Of a stretch of DNA of 64,000 nt, positions 36,402 through 47,000 are shown piece by piece. A model generated the notes under the pieces. That model was not told the DNA's origin and did no database searches. It was given only the letters and a program-made list of their open reading frames with translations. Source of the DNA: Eubacteriales bacterium. GTDB taxonomy: Bacteria > Bacillota > Clostridia > Lachnospirales > Lachnospiraceae. The DNA is taken from positions 21,206-85,205 of the forward strand of contig JAUNSC010000010.1 of the NCBI GenBank assembly GCA_030539395.1. Direction: 5' to 3'. Every line of letters starts with the position of its first letter. The stretch's first letter is position 1. A program made the translations under genes and the position numbers.

Positions 36402-37714
36402 TGTTAGAAACACTTCGCAATGCATTTAAGGTAAAGGATGTCAGAAAACGATTAATGTATACCCTGGCTATGCTGGTTGTCATCCGTCTTGGATGCCAGC
36501 TGCCGGTGCCGGGTGTTGACCGTGAGTATCTGACAAACTGGTTTGCAAGCCAGACTGGAGATGCCTTCAATTTCTTCAGTGCTTTTACCGGTGGATCATT
36601 TGAACAGATGTCAATCTTTGCATTGAACATCACACCATATATCACATCCTCTATTATTATGCAGCTTCTTACAATTGCAATTCCTGCTCTTGAAGAAATG
36701 CATAAAGATGGAGAAGAAGGAAGAAAGAAAATTGCAGCGATTACACGTTATGTGACAGTTGGTCTGGCACTGATGGAATCTCTCGCAATGACAGTCGGTT
36801 TCGGAAGAGGCGGGTTGATTCCTGATATGAATTTCCTGAAAGGAGTAACTGTTGTTGCTTCTATGACAGCAGGTTCTGCTTTCCTGATGTGGGTTGGTGA
36901 GCAGATTACGGAACATGGAGTAGGAAATGGTATTTCTATCGTCCTGGTAATTAATATCCTTTCCCGTATCCCGTCTGATCTGGCATCATTGTATGATACT
37001 TTCATTAAGGGCAATACCCTGGCGAAAGGTGTGCTTGCGGCAGTTATTATTCTTGCTGTTATTGCAGTTACGATCGTACTTGTTATTATGCTCAGTGATG
37101 CCACAAGACGTATCCCGGTACAGTATGCAAAGAAAATGCAGGGAAGAAAAATGGTGGGCGGTCAGTCTACATTTATTCCGCTGAAAGTAAATACAGCTGG
37201 TGTTATTCCGGTTATCTTTGCTTCCTCTTTGCTTAGTATACCGCAGATGATTGCATCTTTCATGAAAGTTTCAGCAGACGGTATTGGTGGAAAGATTATT
37301 GCGGTTCTCAGCCAGAATAACTGGTTTAATCCGTCAAGACCGGTATATTCTATCGGAGTAATATTATACATTCTGATGATTATCGGTTTTGCATATTTCT
37401 ATACATCCATTACCTTCAACCCGATTGAGGTTGCTGACAACATGAAGAAACAGGGTGGATTTATTCCGGGTATCCGTCCGGGTAAACCAACATCGGATTA
37501 TTTGAATAAGATTCTGAATTATATCGTATTTATCGGTGCTATCGGTTTGACGATCGTTGTGCTGATTCCGATATTCTTTAACGGTGTATTTGGTGCGTAT
37601 GTTTCCTTTGGTGGTACTTCTATTATCATCATCGTAGGTGTTGTGCTGGAAACACTTAAACAGATCGAATCTCAGATCGTAGTCCGCAATTACAAAGGCT
37701 TTTTGAGTGAGTAA
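36401..37714 (+). CDS. secY: Preprotein translocase subunit SecY
   Basis: SecY is 437 residues with ten transmembrane helices, the channel of the Sec translocon. GCQLPVPGVDREYL, the plug region GGSFEQMSIFALNITPYI and KKQGGFIPGIRPGKPT are diagnostic. It is coupled to rplO by an ATG/TAA overlap. The 70-base gap to adk contains a hairpin. Confidence 0.98.
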   Translation: MLETLRNAFKVKDVRKRLMYTLAMLVVIRLGCQLPVPGVDREYLTNWFASQTGDAFNFFSAFTGGSFEQMSIFALNITPYITSSIIMQLLTIAIPALEEMHKDGEEGRKKIAAITRYVTVGLALMESLAMTVGFGRGGLIPDMNFLKGVTVVASMTAGSAFLMWVGEQITEHGVGNGISIVLVINILSRIPSDLASLYDTFIKGNTLAKGVLAAVIILAVIAVTIVLVIMLSDATRRIPVQYAKKMQGRKMVGGQSTFIPLKVNTAGVIPVIFASSLLSIPQMIASFMKVSADGIGGKIIAVLSQNNWFNPSRPVYSIGVILYILMIIGFAYFYTSITFNPIEVADNMKKQGGFIPGIRPGKPTSDYLNKILNYIVFIGAIGLTIVVLIPIFFNGVFGAYVSFGGTSIIIIVGVVLETLKQIESQIVVRNYKGFLSE

Positions 37715-37721
37715 AGATAAG

Positions 37722-37756
37722 GTGTACTGTTCTGCTGTTGCGGCAGAATAGTGCAC
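37722..37756 (+). terminator. Hairpin between secY and adk
   Basis: GTGtACTgTTCTGC and GCAGAAtAGTgCAC form a long, slightly bulged stem with a 7-base loop. The T-run after it is weak (GTGTTTTATT). It is more likely an RNA processing or stability element, or a leaky attenuator, than a full terminator. Confidence 0.5.
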
Positions 37757-37784
37757 TAAATGTGTTTTATTAGGAGATGATAAT

Positions 37785-38429
37785 ATGAAAATTATTATGT
37801 TAGGTGCACCGGGAGCCGGAAAAGGAACTCAGGCAAAGAGAATTGCTGCTAAATATGATATCCCGCATATTTCTACCGGTGATATTTTCCGCGCAAACAT
37901 CAAAGAAGGCACAGAACTTGGAAAGAAGGCAAAAACATATATGGACCAGGGACTCCTTGTTCCGGATGAACTGGTAGTTGATCTTGTTGCTGACCGTATC
38001 CAGAAAGATGACTGCAAAAATGGTTTTGTTCTCGATGGATTCCCGAGAACGATCCCTCAGGCAGAGAGTCTCGACGCTGCTTTGGAAAAGCTGGAGCAGA
38101 AAATGGATTATGCCATTGACGTTGACGTTCCGGATGAGAATATTGTAAGCCGTATGAGCGGAAGAAGAGCTTGTGCAGGCTGCGGTGCCACATATCACAT
38201 ACAGTTTAATCCGACAAAAACAGAGGGGATCTGTGATGCATGCGGTGATAAACTTATTTTAAGAGATGATGATAAGCCGGAAACCGTACAGAAACGTCTG
38301 GATGTTTATCATGACCAGACTCAGCCGCTTATTCAATATTATGAAAAGGCAGGTATTCTGGAATCTGTAGACGGAACTATGGCAATGGACGATGTTTTCG
38401 AAGCAATCGTTAAAATATTAGGAGCGTAA
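37785..38429 (+). CDS. adk: Adenylate kinase
   Basis: Adk is 214 residues and interconverts AMP, ADP and ATP. It has the P-loop [21 protein letters not shown] and a LID domain with four cysteines (CAGC...CDAC), which should bind zinc as in other Gram-positive Adk. Confidence 0.98.
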   Translation: MKIIMLGAPGAGKGTQAKRIAAKYDIPHISTGDIFRANIKEGTELGKKAKTYMDQGLLVPDELVVDLVADRIQKDDCKNGFVLDGFPRTIPQAESLDAALEKLEQKMDYAIDVDVPDENIVSRMSGRRACAGCGATYHIQFNPTKTEGICDACGDKLILRDDDKPETVQKRLDVYHDQTQPLIQYYEKAGILESVDGTMAMDDVFEAIVKILGA

Positions 38430-38431
38430 TT

Positions 38432-39190
38432 ATGTCGGTATCAATAAAAACTAAAAATGAAATTGACTTGATGAGAGAAGCCGGAAGAAGACTGGAAATA
38501 GTTCATCAGAAACTGGGTGAATTTGTAAAGCCCGGCATTTCAACAAAAGATATCGACCGTTATGGTGAAGAATTAATTCGTGGCCTGGGATGCATACCGA
38601 ATTTCCTGAATTATAATGGATTTCCGGCATCCATCTGTGTGTCAGTAAATGATGAAGTTGTTCATGGTATTCCCAATAAAAAGCATATCCTCAGAGAAGG
38701 TGATATTGTGAGTCTGGATGCCGGCCTGATTTATAAAGGCTTCCATTCAGATGCCGCCAGAACACACGCTGTGGGAGAAGTCAGCAAAGAAGCACAGCAG
38801 CTGATGGATGTAACGAAAGAAAGCTTCTTCCGGGGAATTGAATTTGCCAGAGCAGGACACCATTTACATGAGATCTCCGCAGCAATCGGCGCATATGCGG
38901 AATCCTTTGGATATGGTGTAGTAAGAGATCTGGTAGGTCACGGAATCGGAACCAGTCTGCATGAAGATCCTCAGATTCCAAACTTTGCACAGAAGAGAAG
39001 AGGAATCCGCCTGCAGGCAGGAATGACACTTGCAATTGAACCGATGATTAATGCCGGCAGATATGATGTATGCTGGTTGGATGATGATTGGACAGTTGTA
39101 ACAGAAGACGGTTCACTTTCTGCGCACTATGAAAATACAATCCTGATAACGGATGGTGAGCCGGAAATATTGACACTTGGTCAGATATAA
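38432..39190 (+). CDS. map: Methionine aminopeptidase type I
   Basis: This 252-residue enzyme removes N-terminal methionine. The metal ligands are visible: D in SLDAGLI, D in FHSDAARTH, H in GHGIGTSLHE, and glutamates in AIEPM and the C-terminal YENTILI. It starts 2 bases after the adk stop. Confidence 0.97.
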   Translation: MSVSIKTKNEIDLMREAGRRLEIVHQKLGEFVKPGISTKDIDRYGEELIRGLGCIPNFLNYNGFPASICVSVNDEVVHGIPNKKHILREGDIVSLDAGLIYKGFHSDAARTHAVGEVSKEAQQLMDVTKESFFRGIEFARAGHHLHEISAAIGAYAESFGYGVVRDLVGHGIGTSLHEDPQIPNFAQKRRGIRLQAGMTLAIEPMINAGRYDVCWLDDDWTVVTEDGSLSAHYENTILITDGEPEILTLGQI

Positions 39191-39225
39191 TCCGGATGTG
39201 TTATCGACAGATGTGAGGTGCCGTG

Positions 39226-39486
39226 ATGGAAAGATTTGAACCGGGAATGTTTGTCTGGTCCAGAGCCGGCCACGATAATGGACAGTTGTATGTCATACTG
39301 AGAGTGGAAGGTGAATATTTATTCTTGACGGATGGACGTTTAAAGCCCATAGAAAAACCCAAAAAGAAGAAAAAGAAGCATGTGCAGGTGGTCCGGCAGA
39401 TTGTACCGGAACTCCAAAACATGTCAGAAATAATAATAAAGAACGAAGATATCAGGCGAATAATCAGGAGGTTTGCAAATGTCTAA
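39226..39486 (+). CDS. KOW domain-containing RNA-binding protein
   Basis: This 86-residue protein has an N-terminal KOW-like beta-barrel ([21 protein letters not shown]) and a basic lysine run ([10 protein letters not shown]). It is commonly found between map and infA in Clostridia and is annotated as a KOW-domain RNA-binding protein. I chose the ATG at 39226 over the GTG at 39223. Its end overlaps infA by 8 bases. A role in ribosome assembly is assumed from context only. Confidence 0.85.
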   Translation: MERFEPGMFVWSRAGHDNGQLYVILRVEGEYLFLTDGRLKPIEKPKKKKKKHVQVVRQIVPELQNMSEIIIKNEDIRRIIRRFANV

Positions 39487-39697
39487 AGCAGATGTAATTG
39501 AAGTAGAAGGAACCGTATTGGAGAAATTACCCAATGCCATGTTCAAAGTAGAACTGGAGAATAAACATGTAGTGCTGGCACATATCAGCGGAAAGCTGCG
39601 TATGAATTTTATCCGTATCCTTCCGGGGGATAAAGTTACGATAGAACTTTCTCCATACGATCTGTCCAAAGGAAGAATCATCTGGAGAGATAAATGA
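39479..39697 (+). CDS. infA: Translation initiation factor IF-1
   Basis: IF-1 is 72 residues, a single OB-fold that binds the 30S A site. [22 protein letters not shown] and [16 protein letters not shown] are diagnostic. The start follows AGGAGG with 7-base spacing inside the KOW gene. It is the last gene of the ribosomal transcript here. Normally rpmJ, rpsM, rpsK, rpsD, rpoA and rplQ would follow. Confidence 0.98.
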   Translation: MSKADVIEVEGTVLEKLPNAMFKVELENKHVVLAHISGKLRMNFIRILPGDKVTIELSPYDLSKGRIIWRDK

Positions 39698-39728
39698 CGC
39701 GAAAGCAATGAGCGCGCAAAATCGGAAA

Positions 39729-39771
39729 CGGGCGATTGTGTATGCTTGCATACATCCAATCGTTCGTTTTT
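39729..39771 (+). terminator. Terminator closing the S10-spc operon after infA
   Basis: CGATTG and GTATG pair with CATAC and CAATCG over a CTTG loop, with an outer ACG/CGT pairing, and run into TTTTT. It lies 32 bases after the infA stop. The bases from here to 39820 include a small GGCTCC-like inverted repeat but no gene. Confidence 0.8.
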
Positions 39772-39820
39772 GATTTTACAGGGCGGCGCTGGAGCCGCAG
39801 TTAAAACAGGACGTTACAAG

Positions 39821-39849
39821 TTGACAAAGTGTCTAATATGGATTATACT
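39821..39849 (+). promoter_or_regulatory. Promoter of the aldolase gene
   Basis: A perfect TTGACA and TATACT are spaced by 17 bases, 45 bases before the start codon. Confidence 0.8.
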
Positions 39850-39894
39850 TAATACACTTGCGATTTAAAGTGCTAAAGTGAGGAGATAAGGATT

Positions 39895-40872
39895 ATGAAA
39901 GACATATCAAAGTTAATGAATTACCGTTCAGATATTCGTGTAGTGGATGCAACATTGCGTGATGGGGGTCTGGTGAATGATTTCTATTTTACAGATGAGT
40001 TTGTAAAGGCTCTGTATCTCACAAACATCAAAGCGGGCGTTGACTATATGGAGTTTGGCTATAAAGCTTCCAGAGAGCTGTTTGACGAGAACAAATTCGG
40101 AAAATGGAAATTCTGCAAAGATGAGGATATCCGCAAAATTGTAGGTGATAATGAGACTGATCTTAAAATTGCAGTTATGGCAGATGTGGGAAGATGTGAT
40201 TATCAGACAGATATTCTTCCGAAAAATGAGAGCCCTGTTGATTTGATACGTGTTGCAACATACATTAATACAATTCCTGCAGCCGTAAAGATGATTGAAG
40301 ATGCAGCATCAAAAGGCTATGAAACTACCTGTAATATTATGGCTATTTCCGGTGTGCGTGAGCGAGACCTGGAGGCAGCTCTGGAAATTCTGGGACAATC
40401 CCCGGTAAATTGTCTCTATATTGTAGACAGTTATGGCGCTCTTTATCCGGAACAGGTGCAGCGTATCGTGGATGCATATATGAATGCCGGGGAAAAATAT
40501 GGAAAGAAAGTGGGAATTCATGCTCACGATAATCAGAAACTTGCTTTTGCCAATACGATTGAAGCAGTAGGAGACGGTGCGGACTGGCTGGATGCAACTT
40601 ATGCCAACATGGGACGCGGTGCAGGAAACTGTGCAATGGAACTTCTGCTTGGATTTTTGAAAAATCCGAAATATAATATATACCCGGCAGTGCAATTCAT
40701 TGAAAAGCATATGAATAAGCTGAAAGAAGACGGTGTGGTATGGGGATATGATTTCCAATACCTGATGACAGGACTTTTAAACCAGCATCCGAGAACAGCG
40801 ATTTCATTTACAAAAGAAGGAAGAAAAGACTACTCGGAGTTTTATCGTGAATTGATGGTACAGGATGAGTAG
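39895..40872 (+). CDS. Aldolase catalytic domain protein (DRE-TIM / HMG-CoA lyase-like)
   Basis: This 325-residue DRE-TIM metallolyase family member has the metal and catalytic motif DATLRDGG at the start, followed by MEFGYKASRE. VGIHAHDNQKLAF holds the second pair of metal-binding histidines. The family includes HMG-CoA lyase, homocitrate synthase and 4-hydroxy-2-oxovalerate aldolase; the best general name is an aldolase catalytic-domain protein. It is monocistronic, with its own strong promoter. The substrate is unknown. Confidence 0.82.
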   Translation: MKDISKLMNYRSDIRVVDATLRDGGLVNDFYFTDEFVKALYLTNIKAGVDYMEFGYKASRELFDENKFGKWKFCKDEDIRKIVGDNETDLKIAVMADVGRCDYQTDILPKNESPVDLIRVATYINTIPAAVKMIEDAASKGYETTCNIMAISGVRERDLEAALEILGQSPVNCLYIVDSYGALYPEQVQRIVDAYMNAGEKYGKKVGIHAHDNQKLAFANTIEAVGDGADWLDATYANMGRGAGNCAMELLLGFLKNPKYNIYPAVQFIEKHMNKLKEDGVVWGYDFQYLMTGLLNQHPRTAISFTKEGRKDYSEFYRELMVQDE

Positions 40873-40922
40873 ACTGTTCTTGTTCTATGAAAAATTTTGA
40901 CTTCATAAAAAATGATGTCTGC

Positions 40923-40951
40923 TTGACAAATGTTACTGAATTCGTTATGAT
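40923..40951 (+). promoter_or_regulatory. Promoter of the valS T-box transcript
   Basis: TTGACA (40923-40928) and TATGAT (40946-40951) are separated by 17 bases, just before the T-box leader. Confidence 0.8.
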
Positions 40952-40959
40952 TAGGATTA

Positions 40960-41240
40960 ATGAAAAGGTTATGAGAAAGAGGAGTACATTCGTGGCCCTG
41001 TCAGAGAGGACGGTTCACCGGCTGAAAGGCTGTCCAAGGCAAACGCGGATGGAAGGTAGCTTTTGAACCGGGAATCTGAAACCTGATGAGAACTGTATCT
41101 GATCAGTAATAGCGCAGGAACAGTTTTGGCAGGAAAGTAGGATTTCACGTCTGATCCGCGTTAAGGATAAAGAGTTATAAATGAAGGTGGTACCGCGTAA
41201 ATACGCCCTTCGCACGTTTGCCGTGCGGAGGGCTTTTTTT
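40960..41240 (+). ncRNA. T-box riboswitch, valine specifier (GUA)
   Basis: The antiterminator T-box sequence TGGTACCGCG lies at 41188-41197. A terminator stem GCCCTTCGCACG/CGTGCGGAGGGC with seven T residues lies at 41205-41240. In stem I, CATTCGTG (40987-40994) pairs with CGCGGATG (41044-41051). The AGTA motif just before the 5' arm faces GAA after the 3' arm (loop E). The next bases put GTA at 41056-41058 as the specifier codon. This matches valine and valS downstream. Uncharged tRNA-Val would promote readthrough. Confidence 0.93.
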
Positions 41241-41336
41241 CGCGCAGACAATGAGCCGTGGCTCAAGATGGATAAAACTGCCAGCGGAAAAGCCGATTCG
41301 CAGGCGAAATTCTATCAATATCAGGAGGAGAAATTT

Positions 41337-43982
41337 ATGAGCAAAGAACTTGCAAAGACCTACGATCCAAAGGGGTTGGAGGAAAGACTTTATCAGAAAT
41401 GGATTGATAACGGCTATTTCCATGCAAAGGTAAATCCGGATAAGAAACCGTTTACAATTGTGATGCCGCCGCCAAATGTAACAGGACAGCTGCACATGGG
41501 ACATGCTTTGGACAATACGATGCAGGACATCCTGATCCGTTTTAAGAGAATGCAGGGATATGAGGCACTGTGGCAGCCGGGAACAGACCATGCAGCGATT
41601 GCGACTGAGGTCAAAGTTACCAATATGCTGAAAGAGCAGGGGATTGATAAACATGAAATCGGCCGTGAAGAATTTATGAAACATGCATGGGCATGGAAAG
41701 AAGAATACGGCAGCCGTATCATTAATCAGTTGAAAAAGCTGGGAGCTTCTGCAGACTGGGAGAGAGAACGTTTCACAATGGATGAAGGATGTTCTGCAGC
41801 AGTAGAGGAAGTATTTGTACGTCTGTATGAAAAAGGATGGATCTACAAAGGCAGCCGCATTATCAATTGGTGTCCGGTTTGTCAGACATCTCTGTCTGAT
41901 GCAGAGGTAGAACATGAAGACCAGGACGGCAATTTCTGGCACATCAATTATCCGGTTGTGGGTGAGCCGGGAAGATTTGTTGAGATTGCAACAACACGTC
42001 CGGAGACATTGCTGGGTGATACAGCGGTTGCTGTAAACCCGGATGATGAGAGATATAAAGATATCGTAGGAAAAATGCTGGAACTTCCGCTGACAGACCG
42101 TCAGATTCCGGTTATTGCAGACGAATACGTTGATAAAGAATTTGGAACCGGATGTGTAAAAATCACGCCGGCTCACGACCCGAATGACTTTGAAGTGGGA
42201 AAACGTCATAATCTGGAAGAAATCTGTATTATGAATGACGATGCCACGATCAATGAACTGGGCGGCAAATATGCGGGTATGGACCGTTATGAGGCCAGAA
42301 AAGCCATGGTTGCTGACCTTGAGAAGCTGGGGCTGCTGGTAAAAGTGGTTCCTCACAGCCATGCGGTAGGTACTCATGACCGCTGTCATACAACGGTAGA
42401 GCCAATGGTGAAACCTCAGTGGTTTGTAAAGATGAAAGATATGGCAGAGGCTGCAGTAAAAGCACTTGAAGACGGTGAACTGACTTTTGTCCCTGAACGT
42501 TTTGATAAGATTTATCTGCACTGGCTTGACAATATCCGTGACTGGTGTATTTCACGCCAGCTTTGGTGGGGACACCGAATCCCGGCATATTACTGCGAAG
42601 AATGCGGAGAAATGGTAGTTCATAAGGGCGGCGCTCCGGAAAAATGTCCGAAGTGCGGAGGTACACATTTCCGGCAGGATGAGGATTCTCTGGACACATG
42701 GTTCTCATCTGCTCTGTGGCCGTTTTCAACCCTCGGATGGCCGGAAAAGACACCGGAAATGGAATATTTCTATCCCACAGATGTGCTGGTAACAGGTTAT
42801 GATATTATTTTCTTCTGGGTAATCCGTATGGTTTTTTCAGGGCTGGAGCAGACCGGAAAATCTCCGTTCCATCATGTACTGATCCATGGTCTGGTACGTG
42901 ACTCACTGGGACGTAAGATGAGTAAGTCGCTGGGTAATGGAATTGATCCTCTGGAAGTAATTGACAAATATGGTGCAGACGCCCTTCGCCTGACATTGAT
43001 GACAGGTAATGCACCGGGTAATGATATGCGTTTCTACTGGGAGAGAGTAGAGTCAAGCCGCAACTTTGCAAATAAGATCTGGAATGCATCACGCTTTATC
43101 ATGATGAATCTGGAAAAAGCGGAAGTTTCCTGTGAAATGCCGGATAATCTGACGCAGGCAGACAAATGGATTCTTTCTAAAGTAAATAAACTGGCAAAAG
43201 ATGTGACGGATAATATGGAGAAATTCGAGCTGGGTATTGCTGTACAGAAAGTGTATGATTTTATCTGGGAAGAATTCTGTGACTGGTATATTGAGATGGT
43301 AAAGCCGCGTCTGTACAATGATGAAGATACTACAAAAGCAGCCGCGCTGTGGACACTGAAAACGGTTCTTGGAAATGCGCTTAAAATGCTTCATCCTTTC
43401 ATGCCGTTTGTTACGGAAGAAATCTACTGTACGCTAAATCCGCAGGAAGAGTCCATTATGATCGCCCAGTGGCCTGAGTTTGCAGAATGCTGGAACTTTG
43501 CAGCGGAGGAAGCGGCTGTAGAAACAATTAAAGAAGCAGTTCGCGCAATCCGTAATGTACGCACAGGTATGAATGTTCCGCCGAGCAAAAAGGCAAAAGT
43601 ATTTGTAGTATCGGAAAAAGATTCCGTACGCAAGATCTTTGAAGACGGAAGAGTATTCTTTGCCACACTGGGATATGCAAGTGAAGTTGAAATCAAGGCG
43701 GACAAGAATGACATCGGAGATGATGCGGTATCCGCGGTAATCCATGAAGCGGTAATTTATATGCCGTTTGCAGAACTGGTAGATATTGAGAAAGAAATCG
43801 AACGTCTGAAAAAAGAAGAAGAGCGTCTGACAAAAGAACTTGCAAGAGTAAATGGTATGCTCAGCAACGAGAAGTTTGTCAGCAAAGCACCGGCTGCTAA
43901 AATTGAAGAGGAGAAGGGCAAGCTGGTAAAATATACAGACATGATGAATCAGGTTAAGGAAAGACTGGCACAGCTTTCCTGA
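41337..43982 (+). CDS. valS: Valyl-tRNA synthetase
   Basis: ValS is 881 residues, a class I synthetase. It has the HIGH-type motif [13 protein letters not shown], the KMSKS motif [11 protein letters not shown], the editing domain and a C-terminal coiled coil rich in Lys and Glu ([18 protein letters not shown]). I chose the ATG at 41337 behind AGGAGGAG. The frame is open into the T-box but that extension is not coding. It is controlled by the T-box upstream. Confidence 0.98.
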   Translation: MSKELAKTYDPKGLEERLYQKWIDNGYFHAKVNPDKKPFTIVMPPPNVTGQLHMGHALDNTMQDILIRFKRMQGYEALWQPGTDHAAIATEVKVTNMLKEQGIDKHEIGREEFMKHAWAWKEEYGSRIINQLKKLGASADWERERFTMDEGCSAAVEEVFVRLYEKGWIYKGSRIINWCPVCQTSLSDAEVEHEDQDGNFWHINYPVVGEPGRFVEIATTRPETLLGDTAVAVNPDDERYKDIVGKMLELPLTDRQIPVIADEYVDKEFGTGCVKITPAHDPNDFEVGKRHNLEEICIMNDDATINELGGKYAGMDRYEARKAMVADLEKLGLLVKVVPHSHAVGTHDRCHTTVEPMVKPQWFVKMKDMAEAAVKALEDGELTFVPERFDKIYLHWLDNIRDWCISRQLWWGHRIPAYYCEECGEMVVHKGGAPEKCPKCGGTHFRQDEDSLDTWFSSALWPFSTLGWPEKTPEMEYFYPTDVLVTGYDIIFFWVIRMVFSGLEQTGKSPFHHVLIHGLVRDSLGRKMSKSLGNGIDPLEVIDKYGADALRLTLMTGNAPGNDMRFYWERVESSRNFANKIWNASRFIMMNLEKAEVSCEMPDNLTQADKWILSKVNKLAKDVTDNMEKFELGIAVQKVYDFIWEEFCDWYIEMVKPRLYNDEDTTKAAALWTLKTVLGNALKMLHPFMPFVTEEIYCTLNPQEESIMIAQWPEFAECWNFAAEEAAVETIKEAVRAIRNVRTGMNVPPSKKAKVFVVSEKDSVRKIFEDGRVFFATLGYASEVEIKADKNDIGDDAVSAVIHEAVIYMPFAELVDIEKEIERLKKEEERLTKELARVNGMLSNEKFVSKAPAAKIEEEKGKLVKYTDMMNQVKERLAQLS

Positions 43983-44014
43983 ACAACAGATATTGATATT
44001 GAGAGGAGCGGAGA

Positions 44015-47000
44015 ATGTCCCTTCAGCTTATATTAGGTAACTCCGGAAGCGGGAAATCATATCAATTGTATAAGCAGATCATAGAAGCTTCGATACAGTC
44101 ACCGGAAAAGAATTTTCTGGTGATTGTGCCGGAGCAGTTTACCATGCAGACACAGCGTAAGCTGGTGGCAATGCACCCCCAAAGAGGTTTGCTGAATATT
44201 GATATTTTAAGCTTTCAACGTCTTGCCCACCGCATTTTTGAGGAAGTGGGGGCCGACAGGAGGACTGTTCTGGAGGAGACAGGAAAAACGCTCCTTTTGC
44301 GTCGGACAGTCATGAAAAAGCAGAACCAGCTGAAAATCCTGAAAGGAAATCTGAAAAAGCAGGGCTATTTGCTGGAGATGAAATCTCTGATATCCGAACT
44401 GACACAGTATGATATTGACGCAGATAAGATGGAACAATTGCAGACTTTTTCGAAAGACAGACCATCGCTTTACTATAAACTGCAGGATATCGATATCATA
44501 TATGAAGGATTCCAGGAAGAACTGGAAGGAAAATATATTACGGCAGAAGAAACACTGGAAGCTTTGTGTCAGGTTGTGTCACGGTCAGAGTTATTAAAAG
44601 ACAGCATCGTAGCAATAGATGGATTTACCGGATTTACACCGATCCAGCAAAAACTTTTAAGGGAACTTCTGCAGCTTGCAGGACAGGTGCTGGTCACAGT
44701 CACGATTGACGCAAAAGAAGACTTTTACCGAATCCGGGGAGAACATGAGTTATTTTATCTCAGTAAAAAGACGATTCATTCATTAACGGGTCTGGCAAGG
44801 CAGTCAGGGTGTGAAATTCTGCCGCCGGTGATCATGCAGTGGAAAGAAATGCCCCGGTTCAAAAACAGCAGGCAGTTGGGATTTCTGGAGGAACATTTAT
44901 TTCGCGGAAGGATATCCCGGGCAGAAAATGAACAGGAGAGTATTTTTTTGCATACAGCGGCAAATCCGGTGCAGGAGGCTCATTTTGCGGCCAGAACTAT
45001 ACGGCGCTATATTATGAAAGGATACCGTTATCAGGATATAGCGGTGATTGTAGGGGATTTGCCTTCATATAACAGTTATATTCCGAAAATTTTTCAGGAA
45101 TATCAGATTCCATGCTTTATGGACAGTAACCGGAGCGTTTTTTCGAATCCGTTTATTGAATTTGTAAGGGCGCTGTTAGATATGATTTCGCAGAATTTTA
45201 CATGTACGGCTGTCTTCCGCTATCTGCGTACAAATTTGTGCGCAATAGAGATGGAACATTTGGATATTCTGGAGAATTATGTTCTTGCCGCAGGTGTGCG
45301 GGGATTTTCTTCCTGGTCGGAGGAGTTTACAAAAATTCCGGACAGTATTCCTCCTGAGAAAGCAGAGCTGTGTGAGGAACTGCGAAAGCAGATTATGGAA
45401 CCGCTTCATCCGGTGGTGGGTTGTTTGAAGTCATCCCGAACTACGGTAGCGGAAAAAACGAAAGTTTTGTACGAACTTATTGTTTTTTATGAAATTCAGC
45501 GGCAGATGGCGGTGAAGGAAGAAATGTTCCGAAAGGCAGGAAAGCCGGAGCTGCAAAAGGAATATGCCGGTATTTATGGAATCGTGATGGGGCTTTTGGA
45601 TAAGCTGGTTCAGCTGTTGGGAGAAGAAAAAATAAGCCTGCAGGAGTATACACAGCTTTTGGAAGCCGGGTTTGAAGAAGCACGTGTGGGATTGATTCCT
45701 GCCAGCAATGACCGGATTCAGGTAGGAGATCTTGAAAGAAGCCGCCTCAGTGATATTAAAGTGCTGATTTTTCTGGGGCTTAATGATGGATGGGTTCCTT
45801 CCGGCGGTAACGGTGGGGGACTTCTTTCGGATATAGAAAGAGAGTTACTGGAAAAGTCAGGTATTGAGCTTGCACCCACAGCAAGGCAAAACAGTTATAT
45901 TCAAAAATTCTATCTTTATCTGAATCTGACAAAACCGCGGGAGTACCTCCATCTTTCCTTTAGCAAGGCATCTACGGACGGAACACTCATGCGTCCGTCT
46001 TATGTGATACGTTCTGTGCAGAGACTGTTTCCCAATATGGAGGTTACAGAAGAGGATGTATATACCTCTTTTACAGACCGTATTTTCACGCCGCAAAATG
46101 GCCTGAGTTATCTTGTGGAAGGTTTGCAGAAAGTGAGAGAGGAGAATCCTGATGGCCAGTGGCTGGAACTTTACCGGTGGTATCTGGAACAGGATACAGA
46201 AAGAGAAAAGGTGGAAAAGCTGGTTAAAGCCGCTTTTATGACTTTTGATGGCAGGGGAATCGGAAAAGAAGCAGCCAGAAGATTATATGGAGAAATGCTT
46301 GCGGGCAGTGTAAGCCGTCTGGAGAAATTTGCATCCTGCGCGTTTGCTCATTTTCTGCAATATGGACTGAAACTGGAGGAACGGGAAGAATACGAGTTCC
46401 GTCCGGTTGACATGGGAAATGTTTTTCACAACGCAATTGAGCGGTATTCTGAAAAAATAAAAGAGAACGGCTATGACTGGTTCACGATTTCAGAAGAAGA
46501 GAGTAATGAGTTGATAGAGCAATGTGTGGAAGAAGTTGCCGAAAACTATGGACAGCAGATTTTGCGGGACAGTGCGAGAAATGAATATCTTATCCGGCGC
46601 ATGAAACGTATTATGCACCGCACAGTCTGGGCTCTCCACCGGCAGATTTCGGCCGGACATTTTTACCCCGATGGGTTTGAAGTATCGTTTTCGCAGGCCC
46701 GGGAACTGGAAGCAGTGAACATTGCATTAACAGAAGAAGAAAGAATGCGTCTGCGCGGAAGGATAGACCGTATTGATGTCTGTGAGAAAGACAAACAGGT
46801 TTATGTGAAAGTAATTGATTATAAATCAGGAAACACTTCCTTTGATCTTGTAGCCCTTTACCATGGTTTGCAGCTCCAGTTAGTGGTGTATCTGAATGCG
46901 GCTCTGGAACTGGAAAAAAGGCTGCATCCGGATAAAGAGATCATACCGGCAGGTATTTTTTACTATCATATGAAAGATCCATTGCTGGATATGGAAGGGG

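Noticed and set aside
41181-41336. N-terminal extension of valS into the leader
   Set aside because: The extension overlaps the T-box antiterminator and terminator; ValS similarity begins at 41337 with a good ribosome binding site.
41175-42521. Long minus-strand open frame (448 codons) opposite valS
   Set aside because: It lies antisense to a well-supported valS gene, its product is low-complexity and Cys/His-rich as expected for a codon shadow, and it has no ribosome binding site or known domain.
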